Source: Microvirga sesbaniae (lineage in GTDB: Bacteria; Pseudomonadota; Alphaproteobacteria; Rhizobiales; Beijerinckiaceae). Taken from it: 64,000 bases of DNA. A program made the translations under genes and the position numbers. The stretch is from the NCBI RefSeq assembly GCF_025460805.1, contig NZ_JAMXFJ010000008.1, positions 1 to 64,000 of the forward strand, given 5' to 3'. The notes beneath the pieces are model-generated. The model saw nothing but the letters and a program-made list of their open reading frames with translations, ran no database searches and was not told where the DNA came from. This document shows, one piece after another, positions 51,965-61,028 of the stretch; positions within the stretch are counted from its first letter, which is position 1, and each line of letters starts with the position of its first letter.

Positions 51965-52797
51965 TAGGTCGGTTCGCGGACCTGTCGATCGACGCGCCGG
52001 TCGGCCCGGAACCCAACTCCGCACCGAAGGTCGGAGGAGGACCGGAACCCTATGCCGGCCCGGTCCAGAGCCTGTTCGACAGCCTTCAGGCTTTCCCTGC
52101 GAACCGTGTCGCCTCCTTGAGCCTCGATGCGTTTGACCGTCATCGGCGACACGCCGGAGGCCTCCGCCAGCTCCCGGACGGACCAGTTCAGCAGGGCCCG
52201 GGCTGCTCTGACCTGGGCTCCCGTGAGTGGTCTGTCGAGCATAAAGGCGAGTTCGGGCTGCTCATGGGGAAGGGACGCAAGGTCGCGATCGACGCGACCG
52301 CTCTGCTCCAGGTGATGGAGCCAGATTTCATCGACGACAAGGCGGCTGAGGCCCCGCAGCATGGCGGTGTGGTCAGGCGTGAACTGGCGCGGTTTGGTAT
52401 CGAGAACACACAGGGAACCGAGTCGGATGCCCGGCTCGGTGATCAGGGGCGCTCCAGCGTAAAACCGGATCTGCGGTCCACCGTCGACATAAGGATAGGA
52501 TGCGAATTGGCGATCCACCTTCGCGTCCGGCACCACGAAAGCCACGTCATGCAGGATCGTGTAGGCGCAGAATGCATGCTCGCGGGGCGGTTCGGCGAGG
52601 TCGCCGAGGCCGAGCCCGGCCTTGAATCGGACGCGCTCCGCATCAACCAACGTGACGAGGACGATCGGGATCTCGAGAAGTTTCTGAGCGACACGACAAA
52701 TCCGCTCCAGGGCCGGAGACGGAGGCATATGGAGGATCGAGAGCCGGCGAAGGGCTTCTAAACGTGCACTTTCATTGGGAGGAAAAGGATAGTGCAA
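51964..52797 (-). CDS. GAF domain fused to XRE helix-turn-helix
   Basis: This 277-residue protein has a GAF domain (about 15-165; REHAFCAYTIL, RFYAGAPLITEPGIRLGSLCVLD) and a C-terminal XRE DNA-binding domain (LTGAQVRAARALLNWSVRELAEASGVSPMTVKRIEA). The GAF resembles those of sensor kinases and phytochrome relatives, with no bilin Cys that I can identify. It looks like a one-component regulator. The TAG stop is created at a repeat boundary, so the end may have been trimmed. Confidence 0.84.
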   Translation of the reverse strand: MHYPFPPNESARLEALRRLSILHMPPSPALERICRVAQKLLEIPIVLVTLVDAERVRFKAGLGLGDLAEPPREHAFCAYTILHDVAFVVPDAKVDRQFASYPYVDGGPQIRFYAGAPLITEPGIRLGSLCVLDTKPRQFTPDHTAMLRGLSRLVVDEIWLHHLEQSGRVDRDLASLPHEQPELAFMLDRPLTGAQVRAARALLNWSVRELAEASGVSPMTVKRIEAQGGDTVRRESLKAVEQALDRAGIGFRSSSDLRCGVGFRADRRVDRQVREPT

Positions 52798-53433
52798 TAG
52801 ATCGTCTCTGAACGGTTTCGAACGGCATTTGGCATAGCTGCCCTCTAGCAGGAACTTCGCCCGAAATCACTCCCCCGGACTCGTTTGCCGCACCACCCGC
52901 CGATCATGGCCCTCGAATTCTAGGCCGGATCGGTGCGCCATGGCCGATGAACCTCCCGAAGATATGTCTCGTTCACCTGGTGCGTCATGTTGGAGCGCGG
53001 CTCCGGCATGGCCTCCCAGGCGAGTTCTGCCGGAACATTGTAACGATCTCGATGCTGTGCATCCCGTCAGAGCACGTCGAGGGTTCCTTTGGAGTCTCTG
53101 AGCGCCACGACGGATCCATCCGATCGGCACTGCTTGGGATTATCCGGAGACCTCCAGCCTGGCTCCTCACGCCAGATCAGGCGGGCGATGGAGCACATGA
53201 TGCCGAAAGCCTCGTGGAGCCGATGGAGGCGATCCTGCTGCGTGTCCCCGTCGCAGGCTGACATCTCGGGATAGTGACAGAGCCTGCTCATGGGGGCCCA
53301 TCGAACGGCGTCCGGCAGGGTTCGTGGGCTTCAATCAGTCCTTACCCAACCTTATGGTCGCGTACCATAGCTTATGTGAGGGACCGAACGCTCATGTCTG
53401 CTAAGACCTTTCCGTTCTGATACCTGGGCAATT
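52798..53433. other. Gene-poor region with no supported gene
   Basis: About 640 bases contain several 60-100 codon frames on both strands (for example 53067-53291, minus). None has a good ribosome site or family resemblance. CATAGCTTATGTGAGGG lies shortly upstream of the BLUF gene and could be part of its promoter region. Confidence 0.45.
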
Positions 53434-53904
53434 GTGAGCGCGAACGTGCAAGTGAGAATGGATCTTGAGCAGGAAGCCCCGCCGGACCTGTGCCGGCTCA
53501 TCTACAGCAGTCGGATGACCATTGATGTCGAACCGCAAGCCGTGGCTGACGAGATCCGGCGGATTCTGGCGTGGGCGCGCGAATGGAACAGGCGAACCGG
53601 CATCTCCGGCGCCTTGTTGTTCGACCTCCGCCGGTTTGCGCAGGTCCTGGAGGGACCACCCCACGCCGTCAAAAGCCTGTTCGGGCATATTGCCTGCGAC
53701 GGGCGCCACGCGGATGTGACGTTGCTCGACTATGTCCCTGTCAGGGCGCGGGAATTTCCGACCTGGTCCATGGCCTATGTGGAAGCGACGCCAGACGAGA
53801 TGGATCCTCGTTTCGGTGCCGGCGCATTCCGAAACGGAACCTCCGAGGCCGAGGCGATCCTTGCTCTTCTGAGGTTCGTTCTTCAGGACCATCGTACGGT
53901 CTAG
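53434..53904 (+). CDS. BLUF-domain blue-light photoreceptor, stand-alone
   Basis: This 156-residue protein is one BLUF domain. Flavin-pocket residues are visible: Tyr24 (RLIYSS), Asn52 (EWNRRTG), Gln70 (RRFAQVLEG), Trp111 and Met113 (FPTWSMAYV). The spacings from Asn onward match AppA (Asn45, Gln63, Trp104, Met106). It starts with GTG at 53434; ATG 53458 would keep the domain intact. As a short BLUF protein it must act through a partner; no output gene is adjacent. The nearest are the GAF-XRE and chemoreceptor genes. Confidence 0.88.
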   Translation: MSANVQVRMDLEQEAPPDLCRLIYSSRMTIDVEPQAVADEIRRILAWAREWNRRTGISGALLFDLRRFAQVLEGPPHAVKSLFGHIACDGRHADVTLLDYVPVRAREFPTWSMAYVEATPDEMDPRFGAGAFRNGTSEAEAILALLRFVLQDHRTV

Positions 53905-53996
53905 AGCCTCGGACAATCGGGATGGCCGGCAAGAGGCGAGTGATGACCGGACGGCCATGACGAGGAGGGTGGTGCGAGCCGGGTATCTCATCCTCC

Positions 53997-54295
53997 ACGT
54001 CATCACCGGGCTTGTCCCGGTGATCCCGCTTCTGTGAGGCGCCGCGCCCTTCCGATCGGGATGGCCGGCTCAAGGCCGGCCATGACGTGGGAGGGGCGTG
54101 GGAAAGGTCACGCCACGGCGATGGTCACCCTCTCCACGTCATCACCGGCCTCGTGCCGGTGATCCCGCTTCTGAGAGGCGCCGTGCTTCTCCGCATCGGG
54201 ATGGCCGGGACAAGCCCGGCCATGACGTGTGGAGGGTGTTGCCACCGGCCCCCACAACCTTCTCCTCGTCAGCGCCGGGCTTGTCCCGGTGAACG
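53997..54295. repeat. Array of family C double-hairpin repeats
   Basis: Units at 53997-54090 and 54137-54229 and a partial one at 54266-54295 each carry TCACCGGG...CCCGGTGA and ATGGCCGG...CCGGCCAT hairpins. A half-copy lies near 53913-53960. The same unit occurs at 11179-11271. Between 53905 and 54352 there is no gene. Such units resemble REP/BIME elements and may mark transcript ends. Confidence 0.75.
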
Positions 54296-54352
54296 CGATC
54301 GGAAGACCGCCAAGCACCGGATGCGTCCGGATCGAGGGCCGTGCCAACGACG

Positions 54353-54712
54353 CTATTTCAGCTGCTTCTCGCGATAGAACAGCATTCCGCCGTGGTGAAG
54401 GACATCGCTGATGAACTCACCGTCCGCCGTGAACCCGGTATCGTCCCAATATTCGATCCGGTTGCCGCGGATCTCGTAGCGCCCCTGATAGGCGCTCTTG
54501 CGACTGTCCCGCGCCTCATCGTAGCGTCCGTTCGGGAGGAGTTCCTGGCGGATGAGGCCATCCTTTGTGATCCACATGCCGAGATAGGGGTGATCTGCCA
54601 TGTCTGTCGATGTCCTGACCTGATGTTGATCGTTGGGTTCTGCCCGTCCGGTTGCGGTCGGGGCGACGCCCAGCAGAGCCGCGAAGGCAAGGCAGGGAGC
54701 CTTCCACGTCAT
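54353..54712 (-). CDS. Exported Atu4866-family protein
   Basis: This 119-residue protein has a signal peptide (CLAFAALLGVAPTATGRA) and the Atu4866 domain: HPYLGMWITKDGLIRQELLPNGRYDEAR, YQGRYEIRGNRIEYWDDTGFTADGEF. The function of the family is unknown. ATG 54712 was chosen because it starts the signal peptide; the longer frame is an SDR shadow. It lies 16 bases downstream of the SDR gene, and such pairs are common. Confidence 0.85.
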   Translation of the reverse strand: MTWKAPCLAFAALLGVAPTATGRAEPNDQHQVRTSTDMADHPYLGMWITKDGLIRQELLPNGRYDEARDSRKSAYQGRYEIRGNRIEYWDDTGFTADGEFISDVLHHGGMLFYREKQLK

Positions 54713-54728
54713 CGCTGCGCCTCCGTCA

Positions 54729-55457
54729 TCAGTGCGGGCTTGCGGTCGGCCGGACGATGATCTCGCTGACATCCACGTCAGAGGGCTGTTCGATCGCATA
54801 GAGAACCGCTCGTCCGATCGCGTCCGGGTCGATGGCGACCTTTCGGAATTCCCGCATGGCATCACGCGCCGTGTCATCGGAAATCGTCTCCGCCAGTTCG
54901 CTCGTGACGACGCCCGGAGAGATCACCGTGACCCGCAGGCGGTCCGTCTCCTGACGCAGGCCATCGGAGATCGCCCAGACCGCATGCTTGGTGGCGCAAT
55001 AGACCGCAGCGGTCGGCGAGACACGATGCGCCCCGATCGACGCAACGTTGACGACATGACCGGAGCCCCGGGCTTCCAGATGAGGCAGCACGGCCGCGAT
55101 CCCGTTCAGGACGCCCTTGATGTTGACGTCGACCATCTGGTCCCACTCATCCACCTTGAGGGCCCTGAGGGGGGACAGCGGCATGACGCCCGCATTGTTG
55201 ACGATGACGTCGACCCGGCCGAATTCCTCGAGGGTTGCGGACAGGACCCGGGCAAAGTCATCCCGCGAGGTCACGTCGAGCCGGTGGGCGCGGGCGGTGC
55301 CGCCGGATGCTTCGATCCGGCCGACCAGGTCGTCAAGGCGGTCGGTCCTTCGGGCGCCCACGACCACGACATGGCCGGCCTTCGACAGTTCCAGCGCAAC
55401 GGCCTCGCCGATCCCGCTGGAGGCGCCTGTAACAAGAACGATCTTTGTCTCAGCCAT
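54729..55457 (-). CDS. Short-chain dehydrogenase, paired with Atu4866 gene
   Basis: This 242-residue SDR has TGASSGIG, NNAGVMP and YCATKHAVW (Tyr and Lys). VLLTRRxxR-like residues after GARRT suggest NADP preference. ATG 55457 follows AAAGGAG. It is divergent from a LysR gene at 55597 and shares a promoter region with it. Substrate is unknown. Confidence 0.92.
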   Translation of the reverse strand: MAETKIVLVTGASSGIGEAVALELSKAGHVVVVGARRTDRLDDLVGRIEASGGTARAHRLDVTSRDDFARVLSATLEEFGRVDVIVNNAGVMPLSPLRALKVDEWDQMVDVNIKGVLNGIAAVLPHLEARGSGHVVNVASIGAHRVSPTAAVYCATKHAVWAISDGLRQETDRLRVTVISPGVVTSELAETISDDTARDAMREFRKVAIDPDAIGRAVLYAIEQPSDVDVSEIIVRPTASPH

Positions 55458-55596
55458 CGAATGCTCCTTTCATTCTCGTTTGTGCCCGTGCCGTCCTGTG
55501 CTTGGTCCGGCACCGCGCTCGTGGGTTTAAGGTAGTCTGACCTATTGGGATGATCGACTTGCCAATTCTGCACAGGCTGGTTAGTTTCTGTCACCA

Positions 55597-56490
55597 ATGA
55601 CCATGGACCTTGCCGGCATCACCGTCTTCGTGACTGTCGCGGAAGCGCGGAGCTTTCGGGCCGCCAGCGAACGCCTGGGCGTCACCCGCTCGGCCGTGAG
55701 TCAGGCCATCCGGCGGCTCGAGGAGCGGATGGGCATGGCGCTTGTCCAGCGGACGACCCGGAGCGTCCGTCTCACGGAGGCCGGCGAGCGGCTCTACGAG
55801 TCGGTGCGTCCGGCCCTCGCCGACCTCGGCACGGCGATGGACGCCATGGGCGAGATGCGCGAGCGGCCCAGCGGCATGCTGCGCCTGGCGGTGTCCTCCA
55901 TTGCCGAACGATTCCTGAGTGGCTCGCTGCTGGCGGGATTCATTGCTGCCTATCCGGACATCCGCCTCGATATCACCGTCACCGACGAGGAGTCTGACAT
56001 CGTTGCCGAAGGCTTCGACGCCGGCGTTCGCCTCGGCGAGGTGATCGAGCAGGATATGATCGCCGTTTCGGTCTCGGCGGAGCAACGGCAGATCGTCGTG
56101 GGCTCACCCGAGTATCTGGCCCTGCATGGTGCCCCGGCCCACCCACGGGATCTGGCCGGGCATTGCTGCATCGGCTGGCGTCCGAGTCCTCGCGTCGCGC
56201 CCTACCGGTGGGAGTTCACGGAGAGCGGGCGCGACTTCGGCGTGGCGGTGGACCCGCGCGTGACCACCAACGATATGCGGGTGATGATCCAGTTGGCCCG
56301 CGCCGGAGCAGGTCTGACCTTCGGCATGGAAGAGACCTTCCGCCCCTATATCGCTCAGGCTGAGCTCGTGCCGCTTCTCGAAGCGTTTTGCCCGCCCTTT
56401 CCGGGTTTTTACCTCTACTATCCCCATCGCCGGAACCTGCCGCTCAAGCTGCGTGTCCTCGTGGACTATCTGCGCAAGCAGCGTCGTTGA
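55597..56490 (+). CDS. LysR-type regulator, divergent from SDR/Atu4866 pair
   Basis: This 297-residue protein has helix-turn-helix GITVFVTVAEARSFRAASERLGVTRSAVSQAIRRLEERMG and a LysR effector domain (MLRLAVSSIAERFLSGSLLAGFIAAYPDIRLDITVTDEE). The SDR/Atu4866/LysR order is common in Rhizobiales and suggests control of that pair. The 139-base gap holds the promoters; I could not fix an operator. Confidence 0.92.
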   Translation: MTMDLAGITVFVTVAEARSFRAASERLGVTRSAVSQAIRRLEERMGMALVQRTTRSVRLTEAGERLYESVRPALADLGTAMDAMGEMRERPSGMLRLAVSSIAERFLSGSLLAGFIAAYPDIRLDITVTDEESDIVAEGFDAGVRLGEVIEQDMIAVSVSAEQRQIVVGSPEYLALHGAPAHPRDLAGHCCIGWRPSPRVAPYRWEFTESGRDFGVAVDPRVTTNDMRVMIQLARAGAGLTFGMEETFRPYIAQAELVPLLEAFCPPFPGFYLYYPHRRNLPLKLRVLVDYLRKQRR

Positions 56491-56564
56491 GTCCGGCTCC
56501 CGCCGGGTCGCCATGACGCTCGCATCGGTCCATCGAGGGCCTGCTTCAGATGGCCGGAGGCACC

Positions 56565-57146
56565 TCAGCGCAACGTGTAGAGATAGGCCGCGACATGCCG
56601 CGCCTCGGCGCGGGAGATCCCGGTGATGGGCATGGCCGTCTTGGGATCGATGGCGCGCGGATTCTCGATCCATTGGATGAGACTGTCCGGTGAGTTGATG
56701 GCCACGCCGCCGATATAGACCCGGGCGGCAAACCCCTGGAGGGTCGGTCCGACCTTGCCCTGAGCGCCGGGAACGCCGGGGATCGTGTGGCAGCCGGCAC
56801 AGCCATAGCGCTGCGCGAGATGCCGTCCCAGGTCGGGATCCCCCATGGTGAGCGCCACAGCGCGGGCGCGGGCCTCCCGGTCGAACTTCATCTGGTATCC
56901 GGCATAGACGCCGGCTCCGATCAGCACGAGCAGACAGAGCACGAGAGAGACGGAACGGGTACGGAAGCGGGTGGGTCCGGCAACCCGGATGCCCCGCAGG
57001 TGAGCCTCGGGATTGAATGGGGCAGGCTCTCTCCGCCTGGAGCGCGATGCCGATCCGATGCGCCGGGGCTTGAGAAAGATCCATGCCGTTCCAAGGGCCA
57101 GCGCTGCCGCCAATGGGGCCAGGACCCTAGCGCGCCGCATGAGCAT
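56565..57146 (-). CDS. Membrane-anchored cytochrome c at end of oxidase operon
   Basis: This 193-residue protein has two membrane segments (about 8-24 and 66-85) and one heme motif CAGCH (116-120) in YGCAGCHTIPGVPGAQ. Met in AMPITGI is the likely sixth ligand. The start overlaps ctaG by 20 bases; MRRARVL at 57140 is an alternative. It is the last gene of the operon and probably feeds electrons to the oxidase or carries its own role in the chain. Confidence 0.88.
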   Translation of the reverse strand: MLMRRARVLAPLAAALALGTAWIFLKPRRIGSASRSRRREPAPFNPEAHLRGIRVAGPTRFRTRSVSLVLCLLVLIGAGVYAGYQMKFDREARARAVALTMGDPDLGRHLAQRYGCAGCHTIPGVPGAQGKVGPTLQGFAARVYIGGVAINSPDSLIQWIENPRAIDPKTAMPITGISRAEARHVAAYLYTLR

Positions 57147-58041
57147 GCTTGCCTCCGAGGTGTCGCGGCGCGGACCGGGCGATCCACAGGCCGGCCAGGA
57201 TCAGCGCCGCACCCGCATAGACCATTCCGGCGGGGATCCACATGAAGAGGCCGGCCAGTTGCTGATCCTCGAGCGGGGTGAGACCCCACTCCGCCGCCTG
57301 GGACGTCTGCGCCGGATAGATCGGCCTGCGGAACAGGGCGAGCAGAATGCCGAGAAAGCCCGTGTGGAGCGAGGTCACGAAAAGGTAGAACACCGACGCG
57401 CCGTAGGTGCGTTCCCGGCCCATGAGGAGCGCGCGCCAGAACAGGAGGGCCGTGACGAAGAAGCTGAGATGCTGCAGCCAGTGGATCCAGGGATCCGCCA
57501 GGGCCGCCTCGTAGAGTCCGGGGGCGTGCCAGATCCAGAGCGCCAAGCCATGGAGCAGCGTCGCCGGCAGCGGGGTGGTGAGCCAGAGCCACGCTCGCGC
57601 CACGACGGGCGACTGGCCCCATCCGCCGATGCGCGACCGCAAGCGTGCCGGGAAGGCCCAGAGCATCGCCACCGGCCGGCCTAGGACGAGGAGCGGGGCT
57701 GCGGCCGTCATGAGGATCTCGTGCTCGATCATGTGAGCGACGAACAGGCGCTCTCCCAGCCAGTGCAGCGGCGCAACGAGCGCTGAGACGAGCAGCAGCC
57801 AGCCGGCGGCGAAGCACAGGGCCTGCCAGATCCTGACGCCCCGCCCGACGCCGGCCCGGCGCCAGAGATGGGCCGTACCGACCGCGTACAGGGAGCCCGA
57901 GACCGTCAGCGGAAGGGTGACCCACGGATTCCAGGTCCAGGTCGCGGCTGTGTCGGTCCAGTGCACGTGGCCGGCATGGGCCTGCGCCTCCCCGGCCAGC
58001 ACGAACAGCAGCAGGACGGCAATCGCTCTCATCGCTCGCAC
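57127..58041 (-). CDS. ctaG: CtaG-type (caa3_CtaG) cytochrome oxidase assembly protein
   Basis: This 304-residue protein has a signal-like start and seven helices with the caa3_CtaG markers VAHMIEHEILMTAAAPLLVLGRP and HWLQHLSFFVTALLFWRAL. The family helps copper delivery and assembly of caa3 oxidases. It overlaps the preceding 116-residue gene and follows the oxidase subunits, which supports the role. The start is MRAMRAI or three codons later. Symbol by family. Confidence 0.9.
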   Translation of the reverse strand: MRAMRAIAVLLLFVLAGEAQAHAGHVHWTDTAATWTWNPWVTLPLTVSGSLYAVGTAHLWRRAGVGRGVRIWQALCFAAGWLLLVSALVAPLHWLGERLFVAHMIEHEILMTAAAPLLVLGRPVAMLWAFPARLRSRIGGWGQSPVVARAWLWLTTPLPATLLHGLALWIWHAPGLYEAALADPWIHWLQHLSFFVTALLFWRALLMGRERTYGASVFYLFVTSLHTGFLGILLALFRRPIYPAQTSQAAEWGLTPLEDQQLAGLFMWIPAGMVYAGAALILAGLWIARSAPRHLGGKHAHAAR

Positions 58042-58379
58042 CCGTGGAAGACGAGTCCGGCTGCGCCTTGGAGAAGGATGACGAGCGTGAACAGGACCGC
58101 GATCGCGATGCCCATGAGGGCCACGAACCGGTGCGGCCGCCCAGCTCCGGTGGAATCAGGCGCCGGCGTCGGCGCCTCACTGGCATAGCCGCGCCACGAG
58201 AGGTATCCGCCGGCGAGGCTGATGACCGCCATGGCCGCGGCGAAGACAGGGATGAACGGCACCTGATGGGCGCAGACCCAGGGCACGGCCGCGTAGTTGA
58301 CCTGCGTGTCGGCCAGCCAGGCGATCGGCCCGGCGAAGACGCCGGCGGATGGCAGACCGCGCGAGATCATTCCTGCCAT
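58029..58379 (-). CDS. Small membrane protein in caa3 operon
   Basis: This 116-residue protein has three helices (VFAGPIAWLADTQVNYA, PVFAAAMAVISLAGGYL, LMGIAIAVLFTLVILL). I do not recognise a named family. ATG 58379 (MAGMISRG) was chosen as the first start after the oxidase subunit III gene. It overlaps ctaG. Its place in the operon suggests an oxidase accessory subunit. Confidence 0.78.
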   Translation of the reverse strand: MAGMISRGLPSAGVFAGPIAWLADTQVNYAAVPWVCAHQVPFIPVFAAAMAVISLAGGYLSWRGYASEAPTPAPDSTGAGRPHRFVALMGIAIAVLFTLVILLQGAAGLVFHGCER

Positions 58380-58383
58380 GGGC

Positions 58384-59019
58384 TCACCACCATCTCGGGA
58401 ACCAGTAGAGAATGACGTAGATCGGCAGCCACGAGGCCACGACGAAATACCAGTAGAAGGCATTGTCGCCCACGTCGGAGAAGCGTTTGCCGTGGCCGTG
58501 ACGGGTGAACATCAGCACGGTGAGCACGATCGTGTCGCCCAGATCGGTGATGAGGTGCAGCGTGTGCAGGCCGAGCAGGAGCCAGACCACGGACCCGTAG
58601 GCGTTCTGGTCCCAGCGCACGTGGAGCGTCCCGGCCTCGAACACGCGGATGCCCAGAAGAGCCACGCCGATCACGCTCATGATCACGAGATCGCGGCGGG
58701 ACCCCGCAAGGTCCTCCCGCTCCCCGTCCCGCTTGGCCATTTGGTTCGGCCAGATGCTGACGAGGAGGAGGACCGTGAAGAGGCTCGACCAGAGAAGATC
58801 CGGCGGCGGCGCGCTCAGCGGCCAGTTGCCGTTGATGAAGACGAGATAGAAATACATGCCCGCGGCAAGGGCAAATCCCATGCCCTCGGCGGCCGCGAAC
58901 CCCACCGTGCCCCACCAGATCGGGCTGCGCGGGCCGTAGGCATAGGCCGGCAGGTGCCTGGCGTTCAGAACGATCCGATGCGGCAGCATGGCGTCGCGCG
59001 AATGAGCGTCCATCGTCAT
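58384..59019 (-). CDS. ctaE: Cytochrome c oxidase subunit III (caa3 type)
   Basis: This 211-residue protein has five or more helices with FAAAEGMGFALAAGMYFYLVF, TLHVRWDQNAYGSVVWLLLGLHTLHL and FYWYFVVASWLPIYVILYWFPRWW, COX3 features. MTMDAHSRD at 59019 overlaps the subunit I stop by ATGA. It is shorter than the seven-helix mitochondrial form, as in other caa3 types. Confidence 0.9.
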   Translation of the reverse strand: MTMDAHSRDAMLPHRIVLNARHLPAYAYGPRSPIWWGTVGFAAAEGMGFALAAGMYFYLVFINGNWPLSAPPPDLLWSSLFTVLLLVSIWPNQMAKRDGEREDLAGSRRDLVIMSVIGVALLGIRVFEAGTLHVRWDQNAYGSVVWLLLGLHTLHLITDLGDTIVLTVLMFTRHGHGKRFSDVGDNAFYWYFVVASWLPIYVILYWFPRWW

Positions 59020-61028
59020 CGCTCGTCCTCCGTGCTCGGCTTGGGCCAGAACCACCCCATGAGCGTCACCGCGAGCGGAATGCTGCCCCACACCAGAGCC
59101 CAGGGCGTGAACATGGAGCCGACGAAGAGGATCGTCGTCGCGATCGCCGCCATGAACGGCCAGATCGAGGGCTCGGGCGTCGACTCCCGCAGGTCCGCGC
59201 GCCCATGGGTGATCGTCGAGACGATCTGCTCCCGGTTCTCGACGCTCAGGCCCGCGACCACCGGAAGGCTGCCGCGGTGGGCCCAGAGCGGCTCGCGATT
59301 GGTCACGACGGGAATGCGGTCGAAATTCTGCGGCATGGGCGGCGAGGCCGACGCCCATTCGAGGGTTCCGGCATTCCAGGGATTGGGGCCGGCCAGAGGG
59401 CCGCGGCGGGCGCTGGACACGATGTTGTAGAGGAAGAGCACGAAGCTCCCGAAGAACAGGACCGCCCCGGCCGAGGAGAGGAGGTTCAGGTTCGCCCAGC
59501 CCATTTCCGGCAGATAGGTGTAGACCCGGCGCGGCATGCCCATCAGGCCCGTGATGTGCATGGGAAAGAAGGTGACGTTGAAGCCGATGAAGGCGAGCCA
59601 GAAATGCCATTTGCCGAGCCGCTCGCTCATCATGCGGCCCGTAAATTTAGGGAACCAGTAGTACACGGCGGCGATGAGCGGGAACACGTTGCCGCCGATG
59701 AGCACGTAGTGGAAATGGGCGACCACGAAGAACGTGTCGTGGACCTGGGTGTCGAGCGGCACCGAGGCCAGCATGATGCCCGACAATCCTCCGGCCACGA
59801 AGATGAAGAAGAACCCCAGGATGAACAGGAGCGGCGCGCGGAACACCGGCCTTCCATCCCACAGGGTCGCGATCCAGCAGAAGATCTGAATGCCGTTCGG
59901 GATGGCGATGAGCATGCTGGACGCGGTGAAGAAGCTGGCGCCGAGCTGCGGCAGGCCGGTGGTGAACATGTGGTGCACCCACAGGCCGAAGGACAGGAAG
60001 CCGGTCGCGATGAGGGACAGCACGAGGGCGATGTAGCCGAAGGCCTGGCGCCGGGAGAACGTTACCACGATGGCCGAGACCCAGCCCGTGGCCGGCAGGA
60101 AGATGATATAGACCTCGGGATGGCCGAAGAACCAGAACAGGTGCTGGTAGAGCAGCGCGTCGCCGCCTTCCGCCGGGTTGAAGAAGTGCGTGCCGACGAG
60201 CCGGTCCATCATCAGGGTGGCCGACGCGGTTACAACCGCAGGCAGAGCGAAGATGATGACGAAGGAATTGATGAGCTCGGCCCAGACGAACAGAGGGATG
60301 CGGTCGAGAGTCATGCCGGGGGCGCGCAGCTTGAACACCGTCACGATGATCGAGATCGCCACCGCGATGCCGGACACCTCCGTGAAGGTGATCATCTGCG
60401 CCCAGAAATCCGCCCGCTTGCCGGGGGAGAACTCCGGACCGGAGAGCGGAACATAGGCAAACCACCCGACATCCGGGCCGATGTTGAGCATGAACGCGAC
60501 CCAGATCATGAGGCCGCCGAAGAGATAGACGTAGTAGGAATATGCGTTCAGGCGCGGGAACGCGATGTTGCGCGTGCCCACCATGAGCGGCACCAGATAG
60601 ACCGCGAAGGCCTCGCCGATCGGCACGCCGAAGAGGAACATCATCGTGGTGCCGTGCATGGTGAAGAGCTGGTTGTAGAGATCCGGCCCGACGAGCCTGT
60701 TCTCAGGGACAGCCAGCTGCATGCGCATGACCACGGCGGACAGGCCGCCCAGGAAGAGGAAGAGGATCGCCGTGACGATGTAGCGGCGTCCGATGATCTT
60801 GTGATCCACCGTGGACAGGGTGCCGACGAGCCCCCTGTCGGTGCCCCAGGTCTTGGCGAGCCGCGCCGTCAGCTCGGCTCCGTCCACCTGATCGTCGCGC
60901 AGCTCATCGGGGCTCGGAGGCGCATCCGCCTCGCTCTGCACGCCGGGAAGGCCGCCGCGCTCCCCCGTCGCAAGACGCGAAATCTCGGGGACGCCGTCGA
61001 GATCGTGGGGTGTGATCGCCCGGGTCAC
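59016..61028 (-). CDS. ctaD: Cytochrome c oxidase subunit I (caa3 type)
   Basis: This 670-residue subunit is the catalytic core: His125 (LFTMHGTTMMFLF), CuB His303 with Glu305 and cross-linked Tyr307 (GHPEVYI), His352/353, and heme ligands His438 and His440 (VAHFHYVL). The HPEVY Glu marks an A1-type proton channel. The annotated start is GTG 61028 (VTRAITPHD), which overlaps the subunit II stop (GTGA); earlier codons are not COX1-like. A C-terminal extension is fused after the core. Confidence 0.95.
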   Translation of the reverse strand: MTRAITPHDLDGVPEISRLATGERGGLPGVQSEADAPPSPDELRDDQVDGAELTARLAKTWGTDRGLVGTLSTVDHKIIGRRYIVTAILFLFLGGLSAVVMRMQLAVPENRLVGPDLYNQLFTMHGTTMMFLFGVPIGEAFAVYLVPLMVGTRNIAFPRLNAYSYYVYLFGGLMIWVAFMLNIGPDVGWFAYVPLSGPEFSPGKRADFWAQMITFTEVSGIAVAISIIVTVFKLRAPGMTLDRIPLFVWAELINSFVIIFALPAVVTASATLMMDRLVGTHFFNPAEGGDALLYQHLFWFFGHPEVYIIFLPATGWVSAIVVTFSRRQAFGYIALVLSLIATGFLSFGLWVHHMFTTGLPQLGASFFTASSMLIAIPNGIQIFCWIATLWDGRPVFRAPLLFILGFFFIFVAGGLSGIMLASVPLDTQVHDTFFVVAHFHYVLIGGNVFPLIAAVYYWFPKFTGRMMSERLGKWHFWLAFIGFNVTFFPMHITGLMGMPRRVYTYLPEMGWANLNLLSSAGAVLFFGSFVLFLYNIVSSARRGPLAGPNPWNAGTLEWASASPPMPQNFDRIPVVTNREPLWAHRGSLPVVAGLSVENREQIVSTITHGRADLRESTPEPSIWPFMAAIATTILFVGSMFTPWALVWGSIPLAVTLMGWFWPKPSTEDER

